Assembly: GCA_963930655.1 (NCBI GenBank)
Contig: OZ005611.1
Coordinates: forward strand, 6,641,501-6,705,500
DNA length: 64,000 bases
Direction of reading: 5' to 3'
Source of the DNA: Myrica gale
Taxonomy: Eukaryota > Streptophyta > Magnoliopsida > Fagales > Myricaceae
Positions 1 through 11,083 of this stretch are shown piece by piece. The first letter of the stretch is position 1, and every line of letters begins with the position of its first letter. A model generated the notes under the pieces. That model was not told the DNA's origin. It saw only the letters and a program-made list of their open reading frames with translations, and made no database searches. The position numbers and the translations under genes were made by a program.

Positions 1-318
1 TAAATTAAAATATTTTATATCCTGTCTTATTAAATAATGCCATCAATCTTAAAACATTATGGGTATGTTTGAGACCTAATAAGTTGGGCCCAAAAATTTG
101 GGTTTAATAATAAAAAATTCACCACATAATTTTTTATTATTATATTATTTATTAAAAAATTTCTCTCTTCACTTTTTCACCAACTCCCGTAAGATATTTT
201 TACTTTATAATATTTCTCAAATCCCAATACCCAAAATTTTCACTCTCAAATCTACCCTATATTTATTTTTTAATAATACCTTTGTGGGAGGGTGAGAGAC
301 ATCACAACTGCGAAGGAA

Positions 319-583
319 AATGAGCGAAGGGTTTGTGTCGCTGACTGTTTCTATGCAGTGAAAGTCAATCAATCTAATGGAGTTGTGTTTTGTAGTCAGT
401 GATCTCCGGAAAAGAGCACCCATGGAGTAGGGAGGAGTGGTCATGGACAACCGCGATGGAGAATGAGTGAAGGGTTTGTGTCGCTGACTGTTTCTATGCA
501 GTGAAAGTCAATCAATCTAATGAGTTGTGTTTTGTAGTCAGTGATCTCCGGAAAAGAGCACCATGGGAGTAGGGAGGAGTGGT
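319..583. repeat. Tandem duplication, unit about 143 bp
   Basis: Two adjacent copies start at 319 and 462, each beginning with AATGAG(C/T)GAAGGGTTTG and ending near GGAGGAGTGGTC. They differ by a few substitutions and single-base indels, and the second copy lacks the last part of the unit. No coding content is apparent. Confidence 0.85.
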
Positions 584-936
584 CCACATTCCACAAAGCA
601 TCGGCCCCACGGCTCGTCCTTTTCCATTAGGATAGCCCCCAGCTATACCCCCATCCCTGTCGAGACCCATGTATGAGCTGGGCCTTGACGCAACAAAACT
701 GATCTATTCTCTGTTTATGGAAACCCAATTTCCTCTTTTTAAGTTTTTGCTATAAGTCGGAGCAGCTGGAAGAAATGGGGAGAAAAAAAAAAGGAATGAG
801 ATAAAACAGCCGATGGTTCCTTTACCAAGAAAGAAATAAAATAAAAAAAAGGTGATGGGTTCCTTCTGAGTGAAAAAAATGTCTTCCGAAACCTTTGGAC
901 AGCTACCTTGGACAGCTTATACTTGCGGTTCACTGA

Positions 937-1113
937 GAGTGTTCGGTTAAGGTGTATTGTGAGGATTTTTTGTGTTTTGAGAATTTTTATGTGATGTTAA
1001 CTTTATTGGTATGCGTGTTGTAGTTATATTTATGTGGTGTGAAAAATTATGTTTGGTTGTAGAATCCTGAGGATTCAAAAAATCCTGAGGATTCTTCCTA
1101 AACGAACATGTCC
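937..1113 (+). mobile_element. MITE-like element, family A, copy 1
   Basis: About 177 bp with imperfect terminal inverted repeats: GTGTTCGGTTAAGG at the left and AACGAACATG at the right. A second copy in the opposite orientation lies at 2712-2893. There is no coding capacity. Boundaries are approximate because no clear target-site duplication was found. Confidence 0.6.
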
Positions 1114-2711
1114 TAAGAGAGGAGTTAGTGTTGGAAATCTACACCCATATTAGATAGACTTAGAATAGAAATAGATTTATAGTGAAAGTCTACTTCATCT
1201 TTATTTAAAGTTTATGGTTTTCTCTTATGTTTCTTTTTGTATTTTGCTCTATAAATAGAGGCTTATGTTATAGGAAAAATGTGAGATGTGAGACGTGAAT
1301 CTTGGACAGAGAGAAAAGAAGAAAAAAAGAGTGGAGTAACTATTATATTAGACAAGTTGAGTAAATTTTTTAAACATTCTTAATAAAATTACTATGTAAT
1401 GGACGGCCGAATTAGATTTTGAACCACATAAATTCTTAATATATTTTTTAAAAATTTTCGTGCCACTTTTTCCCAATGTTACACGTTCGTCGTCGACATC
1501 CCTTGCGCATATGCCAACTGCGGCCTTCCGGTTAACGCCTCTGTCAGTCTGTCACCTGCGTTCTTCCTCTCTGTACAGCACCAGTCCATAAGTTAGTTCT
1601 AAATAGTCAACAATATACAGCACCTAAAATAAGGAAACATAAAGGCGAAATTCAAGGATTATCAAAATGGTGTCAGAACTTCATCTGCTGTGCTTTTTTT
1701 TTTTTTTTTATAAGCCATCTGCTTGCTTTCAAAACGAAGTTTTAAGGGCGAAGTTCAGCCACTTGAAAAACAAAAAACTGCTTTGGCTAAATTTTCTGAC
1801 ATTCCACCATCTAAAATCTTTTTTTTTAAACACTGCTTTTGAGAATAAGAACTTCCACATCTTTTCAAACTAATTTTTTTATTAATTCTTTTTTCTCCAT
1901 ATTATTTTACCAAATTTTATTATTTCTTTATTACTTTTTTAATCAAAATATCCTTTATTACTATTTCTTATAACAAATCTAATAAAAATTAATTTACAAT
2001 TAAATATCTATAAAAATTATTATCAATTTTCTGCAAAACTCAATAAAATCTAGGGTACCGATTGTTTGTCAAAAGGGAATATTTCGAAAGTTTAGGAACT
2101 TTTATTTTATTGAGATTTTAAAAAAGTATTTATTTTGTTAAAAATTTTCATACTCCAAAATATTAGGAAAACAAATATATCCCTAATCTATATAAATATT
2201 CACAATATAATTAATCTATTTATAATTTTTTTTAAATAGAACCGATTTCAATGTTTGTTAGGGGGAAATTCAATAGCTATAGAAAGTGAGAATTTGATAT
2301 GGCATGGATATAAATTATCTCTAATTTGCTGCTTGAGTTAAATATTTCAATTCGAAGAGAAATCTACACAACATATAAGTCCCATAACAGGGTCCATATG
2401 GCTGAATTTGTGAAACTTATATATTTTGTCTATCTCTTTTTGAAATAAATCATCTAATTCTAACAATAATTAAAGAAAATCCACACAAACAATCTAATTC
2501 TGATAATAAATTAAAGAGAATCCAAGAACCTCTTTATTTGACACCACTGTCAACTAAGACTGAGTCCATGGTTGGTCCAAATGTTCTTTTAGCAAGATAT
2601 TTTGAAACAACATGTAATAAAATAGTATCATGGTTTATTCCTTTGGAATTCTGCATCAACTAGAATCACTCAGATGTTTTTATGTGTGATTACTTAACCA
2701 TTAAAGAGTTT

Positions 2712-2893
2712 AAGAGCATGTTCGTTTATAAAGAATCTTCAGGATTTTTTGAATCTTCAAGATTCTACAACCAAACATCATTTTTTACACCACATAAATA
2801 TAATTACAACACGCATACCAATAAAGTTAACATCGCATAAAAATTCTCAAAACATAAAAAATCCTCACAAAACACCTTAACTGAACACACCCT
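2712..2893 (-). mobile_element. MITE-like element, family A, copy 2
   Basis: Inverted relative to the copy at 937-1113. It begins with GAGCATGTTCGTTT and ends with AACTGAACACACCC, which are imperfect inverted repeats of each other. Internal blocks such as ACCACATAAATATAATTA match the reverse complement of copy 1. Flanking bases are themselves palindromic, which hides any target-site duplication. Confidence 0.6.
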
Positions 2894-3360
2894 TTAAACT
2901 CTACGCTGTGATGAACCCATGGAGAAGTAGATATTCAAACCTCAAAAAGAGAATACCGAGACTAGTCGGTTAAGGAAGGTTTAAAAACTGATTGGCCAAG
3001 CTTTTGTTGTTGACAAATGTTCAACTTAAGACCGAGAGATGCAACCTCGAAACTGCAGAAGATAGAGACAAGGTAAACAAATCATGGCTGATTAATATAC
3101 TATTAGCTTAAAGTAAAGCAAATCCAGGGGCATGTTCGGTTGATTTTTTTATAAAGGATCTCTATCGTATTTTTATATTTACGTATTAAATATTATAAAA
3201 TATATTTTTGTTAATATAATATTGTATTATTATTTTTACTAATATCAATATTTTTAACAACTTTTTTAATACGCTAATACAACTTTCACACAAAATACAC
3301 ATACTTTAATACAATATTTTATTTCTTTTTTTTTACGGATATCAATTTTGTTAACAACTT

Positions 3361-3911
3361 GGGGAAAATAAAATTTTCACCCACAAACTATCATAGGTTT
3401 TATACTTTACACCATAAACTACCAATTTTGATACATTGCACTCTCTAACTACCAATTTTTGATACTTTGCACCCTATGTCAAATTTGTAGACTAAAATGA
3501 TAATAATACTCTTGACCCATTTTGCATATATTAAAGATATTATTGTTAATTCATTAATTTATTAAGGATATTATTGTCAAATGGAGGGCGAAAAATGTTT
3601 AATATTAGTAGTTGGAGGGTGCAATATGTCAGTGTATAGTTTATAGTGCAAAGTATAAAAATTGGTAGTTTAAGGGTGTAATATATAAAAGTTATGTTTG
3701 TGTTGAAAAAATTTTGGTATTGAGTTTAATGAAAAAGTGAAGAGAGATGTAATTTTTTATATTTTTTTGATAAGAGAAAGAAATATTGTAGTATTTTATT
3801 ATGAGGTAGTAAAATATTTTGTGAAAATTTTGACGTAAATGCACTAAAAAATTGATAGTTTAGAAGGTAAAGTATAAAACACAGGAAATGGGTTGAAAAT
3901 GTATTTTCGCC
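3361..3911. mobile_element. Mutator-type foldback element with 9-bp target-site duplication
   Basis: The arms begin GGGGAAAATAAAATTTTCAC and end with the imperfect reverse complement at 3889-3911. The nine bases TAACAACTT flank both sides (3352-3360 and 3912-3920), which is the classic Mutator-superfamily target duplication. The arms carry repeated CTACCAATTTTGATAC-like blocks. No transposase is encoded, so it is non-autonomous. Its right half is interrupted by a smaller MITE at about 3690-3842. A relative lies at 20599-20996. Confidence 0.8.
3690..3842 (+). mobile_element. MITE family B copy nested in the foldback element
   Basis: The sequence from TTATGTTTGTGTTGAAAAAA to AAATGCAC matches the MITE at 29298-29494, including the TTTTGGTATTGAGTTTA and AGTGAAGAGAG blocks. 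It splits the right arm of the surrounding foldback element, so it inserted later. Boundaries are approximate. Confidence 0.6.
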
Positions 3912-4240
3912 TAACAACTTTTTCAACGTGTGCTAATGCAACTTTCACATCACCCAGTAAAGAAACCCAACGGCACAGTAAAATCAAAAGAGATAACAGG
4001 AGGGGGAGAACACAAACAACCAGGTGGAAAGAGGCTCAAATCAAAAGTAAAGACTTGAGAGTGAAAAGTGTGCCCACACGTTGCAGCTGTCACCAGCCCA
4101 TTTCCCTCCCAACCCTACCCTTTAAGCTCCATCAAACACAATTGTGACACAGAAACACCTTCGGTTCCCTCTTTATAAAGTACCCACCTTCCTGTCTCTC
4201 ACAAGTCACACCACCACCATCACCACCACTATCTCTGAGA

Positions 4241-5317
4241 ATGGCACCGGCGCCGCCAGCCCATGTTTTCCTTGTTTCGACTTTCTTGTTCATTTTCCTC
4301 TTCCACTACTTCACCACCACCGCCCATGCCGCCTTGTCTCCTTCCTCCTCACAGACATTAAACACGAACACAGACTACATGATCAACCCGAAACTCCCAC
4401 CAAGAGCGCTCACCTCCTCCAAGAAATTCGAGGGCTCCTCCAACCTCGTTAACCTCCGCTACCACATGGGTCCCGTCCTCACTTCATCCCCAATAAACCT
4501 CTACCTCATCTGGTACGGCCTCTGGGCCCCTTCCCAGAAGCTCCTCATCAAAGATTTCCTCCTCTCTCTCTCTCCATCCACTCCCGCCACCCCATCGCCC
4601 TCGGTTTCGGACTGGTGGCGCACTCTCTCTCTCTACACCGACCAGACTGGCGCCAATGTCTCTCGCACCGTCCTCGTCGCCGGAGAGTACTCCGACCGGC
4701 TCCATTCCCACGGGACCCAGCTGACCCGCCTAAGCATCCAGCAGGTCATCGCCACTGCGGCCAAGTCCGCATCTTTCCCCGTGGACCACCGTAACGGGGC
4801 GTACCTCATCCTCACCTCCCAAGACATTGTCGTCCAGGATTTCTGCCGCGCCGTATGCGGCTTCCACTACTTCACCTTCCCCTCCATGGTGGGCTACACG
4901 CTTCCCTACGCCTGGGTCGGCAACTCGGCGAAACAATGCCCCGAGGTCTGCTCGTACCCCTTCGCTTTGCCCGCTTACATGGCAGGTGGTGGTCCTGGGG
5001 CTCTGGCTCCACCAAACAAGGACGTGGGCGTGGATGGCATGATCAGCGTGATCGGTCACGAGCTGGCCGAGCTGTCGACGAACCCGTTGGTGAACGCGTG
5101 GTACGCAGGGGAGGATCCTACGGCGCCAACGGAGGTCGGAGATTTGTGCGAGGGTTTGTACGGGACTGGAGGGGGAGGCGGGTATATAGGTCAGGTGATG
5201 AGGGATCAGGGGGGTCGAACTTACAATATGAATGGGAGGAATGGGAGAAGGTTCCTGGTACAGTGGATCTGGAGCCCCGTTTTGAAGGCTTGTGCTGGTC
5301 CTAATGCTTTGGGTTAA
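4241..5317 (+). CDS. EXORDIUM-like / phosphate-induced protein 1 (PHI-1) family
   Basis: Intronless gene of 358 residues, the usual length for plant EXORDIUM-like (EXL) proteins, which are apoplastic and linked to brassinosteroid and carbon-status control of growth; their biochemical activity is unknown. Residues 1-30 form a signal peptide with a hydrophobic FLVSTFLFIFLFHY core and a cleavage-like AHA. Family signatures follow: YHMGPVLT and INLYLIWYG near residues 75-92, SDWWRTL, DFCRAVCGFHYFTF, VGNSAKQCPEVCSYPFA, GVDGMISVIGHELAE and EVGDLCEGLYGTGGGGGYIG near the C-terminus. The start is the first ATG after a TATA-like box near 4171 and precedes the signal peptide directly. The coding region is markedly more GC-rich than its flanks, so long antisense frames appear and should be ignored. 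It resembles EXL5 (Arabidopsis At2g17230) from memory, which would fit the neighbours; the exact paralogue is not proven. Confidence 0.95.
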   Translation: MAPAPPAHVFLVSTFLFIFLFHYFTTTAHAALSPSSSQTLNTNTDYMINPKLPPRALTSSKKFEGSSNLVNLRYHMGPVLTSSPINLYLIWYGLWAPSQKLLIKDFLLSLSPSTPATPSPSVSDWWRTLSLYTDQTGANVSRTVLVAGEYSDRLHSHGTQLTRLSIQQVIATAAKSASFPVDHRNGAYLILTSQDIVVQDFCRAVCGFHYFTFPSMVGYTLPYAWVGNSAKQCPEVCSYPFALPAYMAGGGPGALAPPNKDVGVDGMISVIGHELAELSTNPLVNAWYAGEDPTAPTEVGDLCEGLYGTGGGGGYIGQVMRDQGGRTYNMNGRNGRRFLVQWIWSPVLKACAGPNALG

Positions 5318-5935
5318 GCACTTTTTTTTTTGTTCTAGGCTTTCAATTTCAGTTGATTATAATCTAGATTTACGCATGCCTGCGGTGGTCGTGGCCGGTG
5401 AGTTATGCTTTAGCATATCTTGATGTTTTGTTTTCTTATAGATAATTTAGAAGATCCTTCAGATCTCAGATTATATAGCAGTGTATACTATTGGTGTTTT
5501 CATCTGAGAAATTCAAATAGAATTCATTTCTGTTTAGAACATCGATTACAAATAAAGTTTCCTAATGTTTTGGAATAAAGAATGATGTCTTGGATAGTAG
5601 TTTTGGCGGGATTAATCATCCCATTGCTTGATTCAACTGAAACTTGAGAGAATCACATGCCAACCCAGACACAATCGAGCAGATAGCTTCATTTTAGGTG
5701 TCTGAGCTTCTTTAGGTCCTCTATTTCTTTTCTTCGCTGATTATGCTTGTGGGGAACGAAAAGAAGAACTGGAATGATCAAAGGCGTAGATGGTACTAGG
5801 CAGATGAAATTGGAGAAATGTCATTAACTTGGTCTAATGCTATTGCATTAAGGCTATTACTCATCAGTCTTCCACTGCAGAATTACAAATGCAGTGAGAA
5901 TCAAGGGTAGAAATGCTCATATTTCTGTTGGGGTT

Positions 5936-6189
5936 GTCCCACATCGGTTGTGGAAGGGGTTGGTGGTCAGTTTATAAGTGTGAGGGAAAACCTCACCTGT
6001 TGAGCTAGCTTTTGGGGTTGAGAAGGCCCAAGACCACCTAACACTAGTATCGGAGCCCAGGTTAACCAACAAGTCTCCGACCCAACAGTCCATGGGAGAA
6101 ACGGGTTGTCTGCATCCAACCCAGGGTCCGATGTGTGAGGGGGAGATTGTTGGGGTTGTCTCACATCGGTTGTGGAAGGGGTTGGTGGT
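5936..6189 (+). mobile_element. TRIM-like miniature LTR retroelement, 3' LTR truncated
   Basis: A 108-bp left LTR (5936-6043) begins TGTTGGGG and ends AACA. It is followed at once by a primer-binding-like site, GTATCGGAGCCCAGG, resembling the sequence complementary to initiator tRNA-Met. A roughly 100-bp non-coding interior ends in a purine tract, TGTGAGGGGGAGAT. The right LTR restarts at 6148 (TGTTGGGGTTGTCTCACATC) but matches for only about 42 bp before diverging at 6190. It has no gag or pol, as expected for TRIMs, which depend on other elements for mobilisation. Confidence 0.75.
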
Positions 6190-8810
6190 AAAGGTATGGA
6201 CAGCCAAAGTGGGATCACTATGCTTGAAAATTGAAGAACTACACTAATTAACCACAATATCTTTTGATATATTTAGCAATTCGTTGAAAGTCCGTCCAAT
6301 ATGCAGCTTTATTACCTTTTTATTTATTTAGTCTCAGATACTACGATGCGAAAGGTGAACTGATATGGTATAGTGCTATAGGCCCTAAGGTCAAATAATG
6401 CAAAAAGGTTTTACCCAAAATATCTATCTTCCACCCAGATGACAACAATCATGGTACTACCTTATAATACTTTTGCCATAAGCTCAAAATAATGCTAATA
6501 CTTACGCCCCAGGGTTTTACGCAAAACATCAATCTTCCACTTAGACAGTTAGATGACAACAATAATGGTAGCAATGATGTACATATCTGTTTCCCAGTTG
6601 GTAATTTCGGTATATCTCCTTTTCCCTCCCTTTCTATTGAGGTTTTTGACTTTTTGCCTTTGAAAATTATGATGGTCATAGAACAAGGCAAATTGTGATC
6701 CTAATTTCCAACTCAAGTAGGTGGTAGAGACACTAGAGATTGAGAGAGGAGACCACCCTCCAAAACTTTAATTGAACATATGTGATTCACAGCTAATAGT
6801 GGGACCCGCACGAGTGCACATAAATAAGGTTAATTATTATGGCCTTATGTGATCTTTCAGACCATGCCACCGACTATTGGCAGTGGCCCCGCAAATTGGG
6901 CGGTTGGAAAGAGTAAGAGGGGCTTGGTTGGTGTTTGTAGCTGGTTTCTAGAGAGAGAGAGTAGTACAAAATGGGTAGGGTTCAAAGGTCCATGACCATC
7001 TACTCAACCCAGCAAACTCTGTAGGTGCCGGTCATGATAAACAAATATTTGGACAGTCAGACTTTGATATTTAATAATCTTCTTGATTTTTGTTTTTGTG
7101 TTTTCTATGGTTTCTCTTGGAAGGATGAAATCAAATAATCGATTTATCTAGAAACTTGTAAACATTGGTGTGCAGCAGGATGTTAACATTTCTCTGCTAT
7201 TTGGAGATCCAGATTTTCTTCTTACAAAAGGGAAAGAATTTACAGCATCTAACAATTTCATTGGCATGAGTTATATTGCTAGTGGTCAATCTTAATTGCT
7301 AAATGTTCTTTCTGACCATGCTTTGCGTTCATAAACTTAGAGAACAATATTTAAGCGATCATAATATCAGAGCAAGAAATATCCTGGATTGTCTGAGGCT
7401 CTGTGTGTGTGGATCAAAGTCTACATGATTGCATGGCCCACTGATGGAACACCAACGAAACTGTCCCAATCTGTGAGTTGGAGAGCCACATGCGATACGA
7501 TGAAGATGTAGCCCCTGAATAGATTAAAAAGGAAAAACAGGGAGATGAGATTTGGATCTTGAGTTTCACCACCCAATATGAAAGTCCCAGATTCGCAAAT
7601 TGTAAAATTAAACACGGTACTGTCAGACCATTGGTTAACTAAAACCTAACATGCTAACCCAAGACAAAGATTCAGTTCAGTAATCTGTCAAAGGAGAGTG
7701 TGACTCTTGATTAATGTCAATCAAGACTTTAAATGGGTAGAACCGTGAACGGGGTGTCGTGCTCGATTACTGAAACGGTGAGGAAGAGTTGCGCAGGTCA
7801 AGACTCGAGAGAGAGTTCTTTTTCAAGGGAAGGGACGAAAAAGAAGAAAGAAATTTAAAGAGCTGACCAAGAGGAATTCACAAAGCCATAATTTCATTTC
7901 CTTACATATGGGATGGGAGCAGTGTTTCTGCACTTTATAATTTGAATAGGCCCCTTCAAGAATAGGGATATTAAATTATGCTCCAAAGTTGGGGACCCGG
8001 ACCTTCAATAAGTGTACCAATATCTGGCAGACTTAAAAATATCTCTATCCATATCAGATCCACCAACTGAAACAGCATTCATAATGACAACCGTATCAGA
8101 TACTTTTTTGGCTTCTGAGATAAAAAAAAATATCTCTCATGCATGCGTTTCATTGAGTTGGATGGCCATGCTGAGCAAGAGAGGACATAGTACACTACCA
8201 GAAGAAGATTAATACACAGCTTCAGACCAATACTGTGGATGGCAATTTGGTTATCATCTCTGTTGCTCACTCTCGATCGACGTTCATGTACCTGTCCTTT
8301 TCTTCCTTGCTGTAGGCCATCGCAACCCTATTTAAGTTGGTCCCCTGAAGTAGATCATTTGTTTTTTAGTGGTTTGCAAGTTTCACTCCATCGAATGAGA
8401 ACAAGGAGTTTTTGGGGGGTCCCAAGTTTGACGCCACCTGACCTGCTGTCTGCTGATAAAGTGAGTTTGCCACATGAGCGTCCAAAAACAGAAAATATAG
8501 ATGCTGGGGAATCAATTTCTCTGTAGCTTGTAAGCTAATTGCAAATGAATTTAAGCAGGATATGGATGAATGGGTACTGAACTAGTATTGTATATATCGG
8601 GTGGCTCAGATGGAAATTACAAGCAGTTCAGAATTGGCACTTGGCAGGGTCCAACAAGGCTGGGTACTTTAAGTCCAGAGGCTTAGAGGAGGATTTTCAG
8701 ATCTTGGTGTCCAAATCCCCTCACGGCTTAACAATAATTGGAGTACACACACTAAACATAGTCAGAGATCACCGTCTCCTGAAGCTTAATTAATCCAAGA
8801 TTTTGTAAGT

Positions 8811-9135
8811 GCACGTGGGGAACTAGAAGAAATGCATGAGAGATCTCGCCACGTCAACTGCCCTTGATTGCCACGTTCAAGTCTCCGACAATGCCAGTGC
8901 CGCTTGGCATGCAGCGATCAAGCCAGACAGACATTGGAATGTCTTGCCACATCAACTGTCATGCACTGGTTTGCCGAATGTTAATTCCTTAATGTGCCTC
9001 TTCGCACTCGCAGCACATATATAGCAATATGAAAATCTCCTGCCACGTCAACTGTCCAGGGACGACACATGTTAGGTTCCTATAAATTCCGTTTGCCATT
9101 TGGCAACAGACAAGGCGTAGGAAGCAGTATTTAAA
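8811..9135 (+). promoter_or_regulatory. Candidate seed/ABA-type promoter of the metallothionein gene
   Basis: Three near-identical motifs, GCC-ACG/ACA-TCAACTG, sit at 8848, 8946 and 9042, roughly 95 bp apart. The GCCACGTC core is an ABRE/G-box-like sequence in reverse. A further GCACGTGG G-box lies near 8812. RY-type CATGCA motifs occur near 8909 and 8961. A TATTTAAAG TATA-like box is near 9129, 65 bp before the start codon. RY plus ABRE combinations are typical of ABI3/ABA-controlled seed genes, and type 4 metallothioneins are known for seed expression. The functional reading is inference. Confidence 0.55.
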
Positions 9136-9195
9136 GGGGAGTACAGCTGCGCTCAGTTAGGAAGCAAAGTAGTCGAATTCATTTGAGCTGTGAGA

Positions 9196-9557
9196 ATGGC
9201 TGAGGTACGCGCGCGAGCTGTAGTTGTCTGCGACGACATATGTGGCTGTGCTGTTCCATGCCCGGGTGGGGCGGATTGCAGGTGGGGCGGATGCTTCCTG
9301 CAACAATAAAAATGATATTATTGTGAATCTTTTGGCCACATAATTTATCGCTATAAGCATGAATTTCTAATATGATGATCAGATGCACGACCTCGGAGGC
9401 CGGGGGTACTATGACTGACCATAAAACATGCTCATGTGGGGAGCACTGCAGCTGCAACCCATGTACATGCCCGAAGAGGGAGGAGACTACGGGGGCCCCT
9501 GGCAGGACCTCCTGCCAGTGTGGTATTGGTTGCACGTGTGAGTCTTGCCGCGGCTGA
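9196..9557 (+). CDS. Type 4 (Ec-type) plant metallothionein, two exons
   Basis: Exons 9196-9281 and 9383-9557, joined in phase (AG|A makes an Arg codon), give 86 residues, the usual family length. The product is a cytosolic cysteine-rich protein that binds zinc and related metals; type 4 members are typically seed-specific. Three Cys clusters are visible: [20 protein letters not shown] at the N-terminus (residues 11-30), [14 protein letters not shown] in the middle, and [12 protein letters not shown] at the C-terminus, with spacing like the wheat Ec protein. The 101-bp intron runs GT to AG and splits the first cluster at the usual position. The start is the first ATG after the TATA-like box at 9129. 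The N-terminal VRARAVVV stretch is somewhat unusual. A degenerate duplicate lies 1.5 kb downstream. Confidence 0.92.
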
Positions 9558-11083
9558 GGAGACATTTATAAGATGCTATATATGTGTAGACTATAGCCTG
9601 TACCATGTTGTCCATTGGGTTAGACAGCTACTGTAGACTCCTATAAAGTTGCAAAAATATATACGCAGATCTTAAGGATCATATGGTTTTCGTGGATATA
9701 AATAACAAGTCCCAAGTCTCGATGCTGTATATTCTAATTGGTATGTGCTTCTGCTTCATTTTTTCCTTCTGTTTTCTGTAATCAGTATGCGGAATATATA
9801 ATATATTCCGCATAATGATTACAGATATATATATATACGCCTCAACGGAGAGGGAAAACGTTTGGGTTTTAGGAAAATATTAAAGAGAACCATACAATAT
9901 TTTCATCAACTCGTTTTAGTTTTCCCGTCAAGAATATTTTGAAGGAATATTGAAAGATGTTGAACCATGGCACCCGTTCGGTGTCAGGGTGATGATCCAT
10001 GAACAGAAGACTGTACAGATTTAGATTACCGGTCAATGCGTAGAATAATAATCATTTGAATAATAAAAAAAGAAAGTCTGGAATAATTAACATCACGTCA
10101 CGAACTACCCTGAAAGTGGATGAAGGATTGCATTCGCGGTACTTGTGTATCAAGGGAGGTTAGTAATATTATTAATTCAAAATTTTGGTTAAAAAATAAT
10201 TAAAATTATTATTTTTCATCACATTATTTTTATAATAAATATAAAGAAATTCATTCAAATTATTTTATTTTTTCGATATTCTCATATTTTTTTCACAAAA
10301 AAATAATGAAACTTTAATTTATCTCAATTTTTATAATAATTTCAAAATTTTAAAAAATTCTTAATTTATAAATACTACTAAATATATCAAGTCTAGTGGC
10401 GCCCTAACAGAAGGATTTACTGAATAAATTAAAATATTCTATTTTTTTTACTTGCACTAAATGATTCCATTGTATAAGATATTACATATAAAAAATGACT
10501 CGTTCTTTGACGGTATATGAAATTTGAGAAATTAAGAGAATATTGTAACTTTTTTTTTCATAATTTATGTATTTTAAATAGCTGTATTAAAATTTAAAAA
10601 TATAAAAATTAGTGAAAAAGTAAAACAAAAAAGATAATTTAAATAAACTTTTTATAATAAAATATATAATTTAACAAGAAAAAAATATTTTATAATTATC
10701 TTGGCGTGCGGAGAATCGCTACCTTAACAAATAGGTGACGTTTTGTTCACTAAAATTTTCACCCTAAAATTTCTAAACCAACGTAAAATAATTTCTCGTC
10801 CTTGGCTTTGCAGAGTGAACTGCCACGCGTTTGCCACGCGTCATTCTTCTAAACTGCGTGGGCATAAAGATGAATCAAAATCTCTTGGCACGTCACACGC
10901 AGCAGTGGGAATGCGGAGCCATCCGTACACACTTAAGATAAGGCCTGGTGCTTTTTCTCCTCCACGACAGCTATCGAACACTATTTAGGAGAAAGATGGC
11001 GTGTGCCAGTGGGAAGTGTTTTGAGTTCAAAGAGAAAAAAAAAGAAAAACATTCTTTTTGAGTGTCTAGTCGAACTCTAGAAT
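9558..11083. other. Spacer between the two metallothionein copies
   Basis: It holds a 49-nt near-perfect palindrome at 9776-9824 and otherwise AT-rich sequence. GCCACGCG and GGCACGTCACACG motifs near 10820-10900 may be remains of the second copy's promoter. The open frame at 10743-10988 has no recognisable product. Confidence 0.5.
9776..9824. repeat. 49-nt near-perfect palindrome
   Basis: CTGTAATCA..GCGGAATATAT on the left is mirrored by ATATATTCCGC..TGATTACAG on the right, with one arm mismatch and almost no loop. It lies 219 bp after the metallothionein stop codon and could be a transcript-end hairpin, a tiny foldback element or a recombination scar. Confidence 0.8.

Larger units (their letters stand above)
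1..4240. other. Repeat-rich intergenic DNA left of the EXORDIUM-like gene
   Basis: No credible protein-coding gene was found; the short open frames here are AT-rich and show no recognisable domains. The stretch holds a 143-bp tandem duplication, an inverted pair of about 180-bp MITE-like repeats, and a foldback element with a nested MITE, all listed separately. Roughly 61-290 looks like a diverged reverse-strand member of the MITE family at 29298-29494. The older repeat around 3128-3345 resumes at 3921 after the foldback element, so that element was inserted into it. A TATA-like TTTATAAAG near 4171 is a plausible promoter for the gene at 4241. Confidence 0.6.
5318..9195. other. Intergenic region between the EXL and metallothionein genes
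   Basis: It contains the TRIM-like element at 5936-6189 and the metallothionein promoter motifs from about 8811. Open frames at 6449-6698, 7421-7615 and 8012-8526 have no recognisable domain or splice context and are judged non-coding. Nothing else could be supported. Confidence 0.55.

Noticed and set aside
4484-5059. Long antisense and alternate-frame open frames across the EXL gene (4484-4711, 4730-5059, 4855-5304)
   Set aside because: They are shadows created by the GC-rich codon usage of the real gene and show no recognisable domain.
8012-8526. Overlapping small frames at 8012-8212 and 8239-8526
   Set aside because: No conserved domain, splice context or codon signal distinguishes them from chance.
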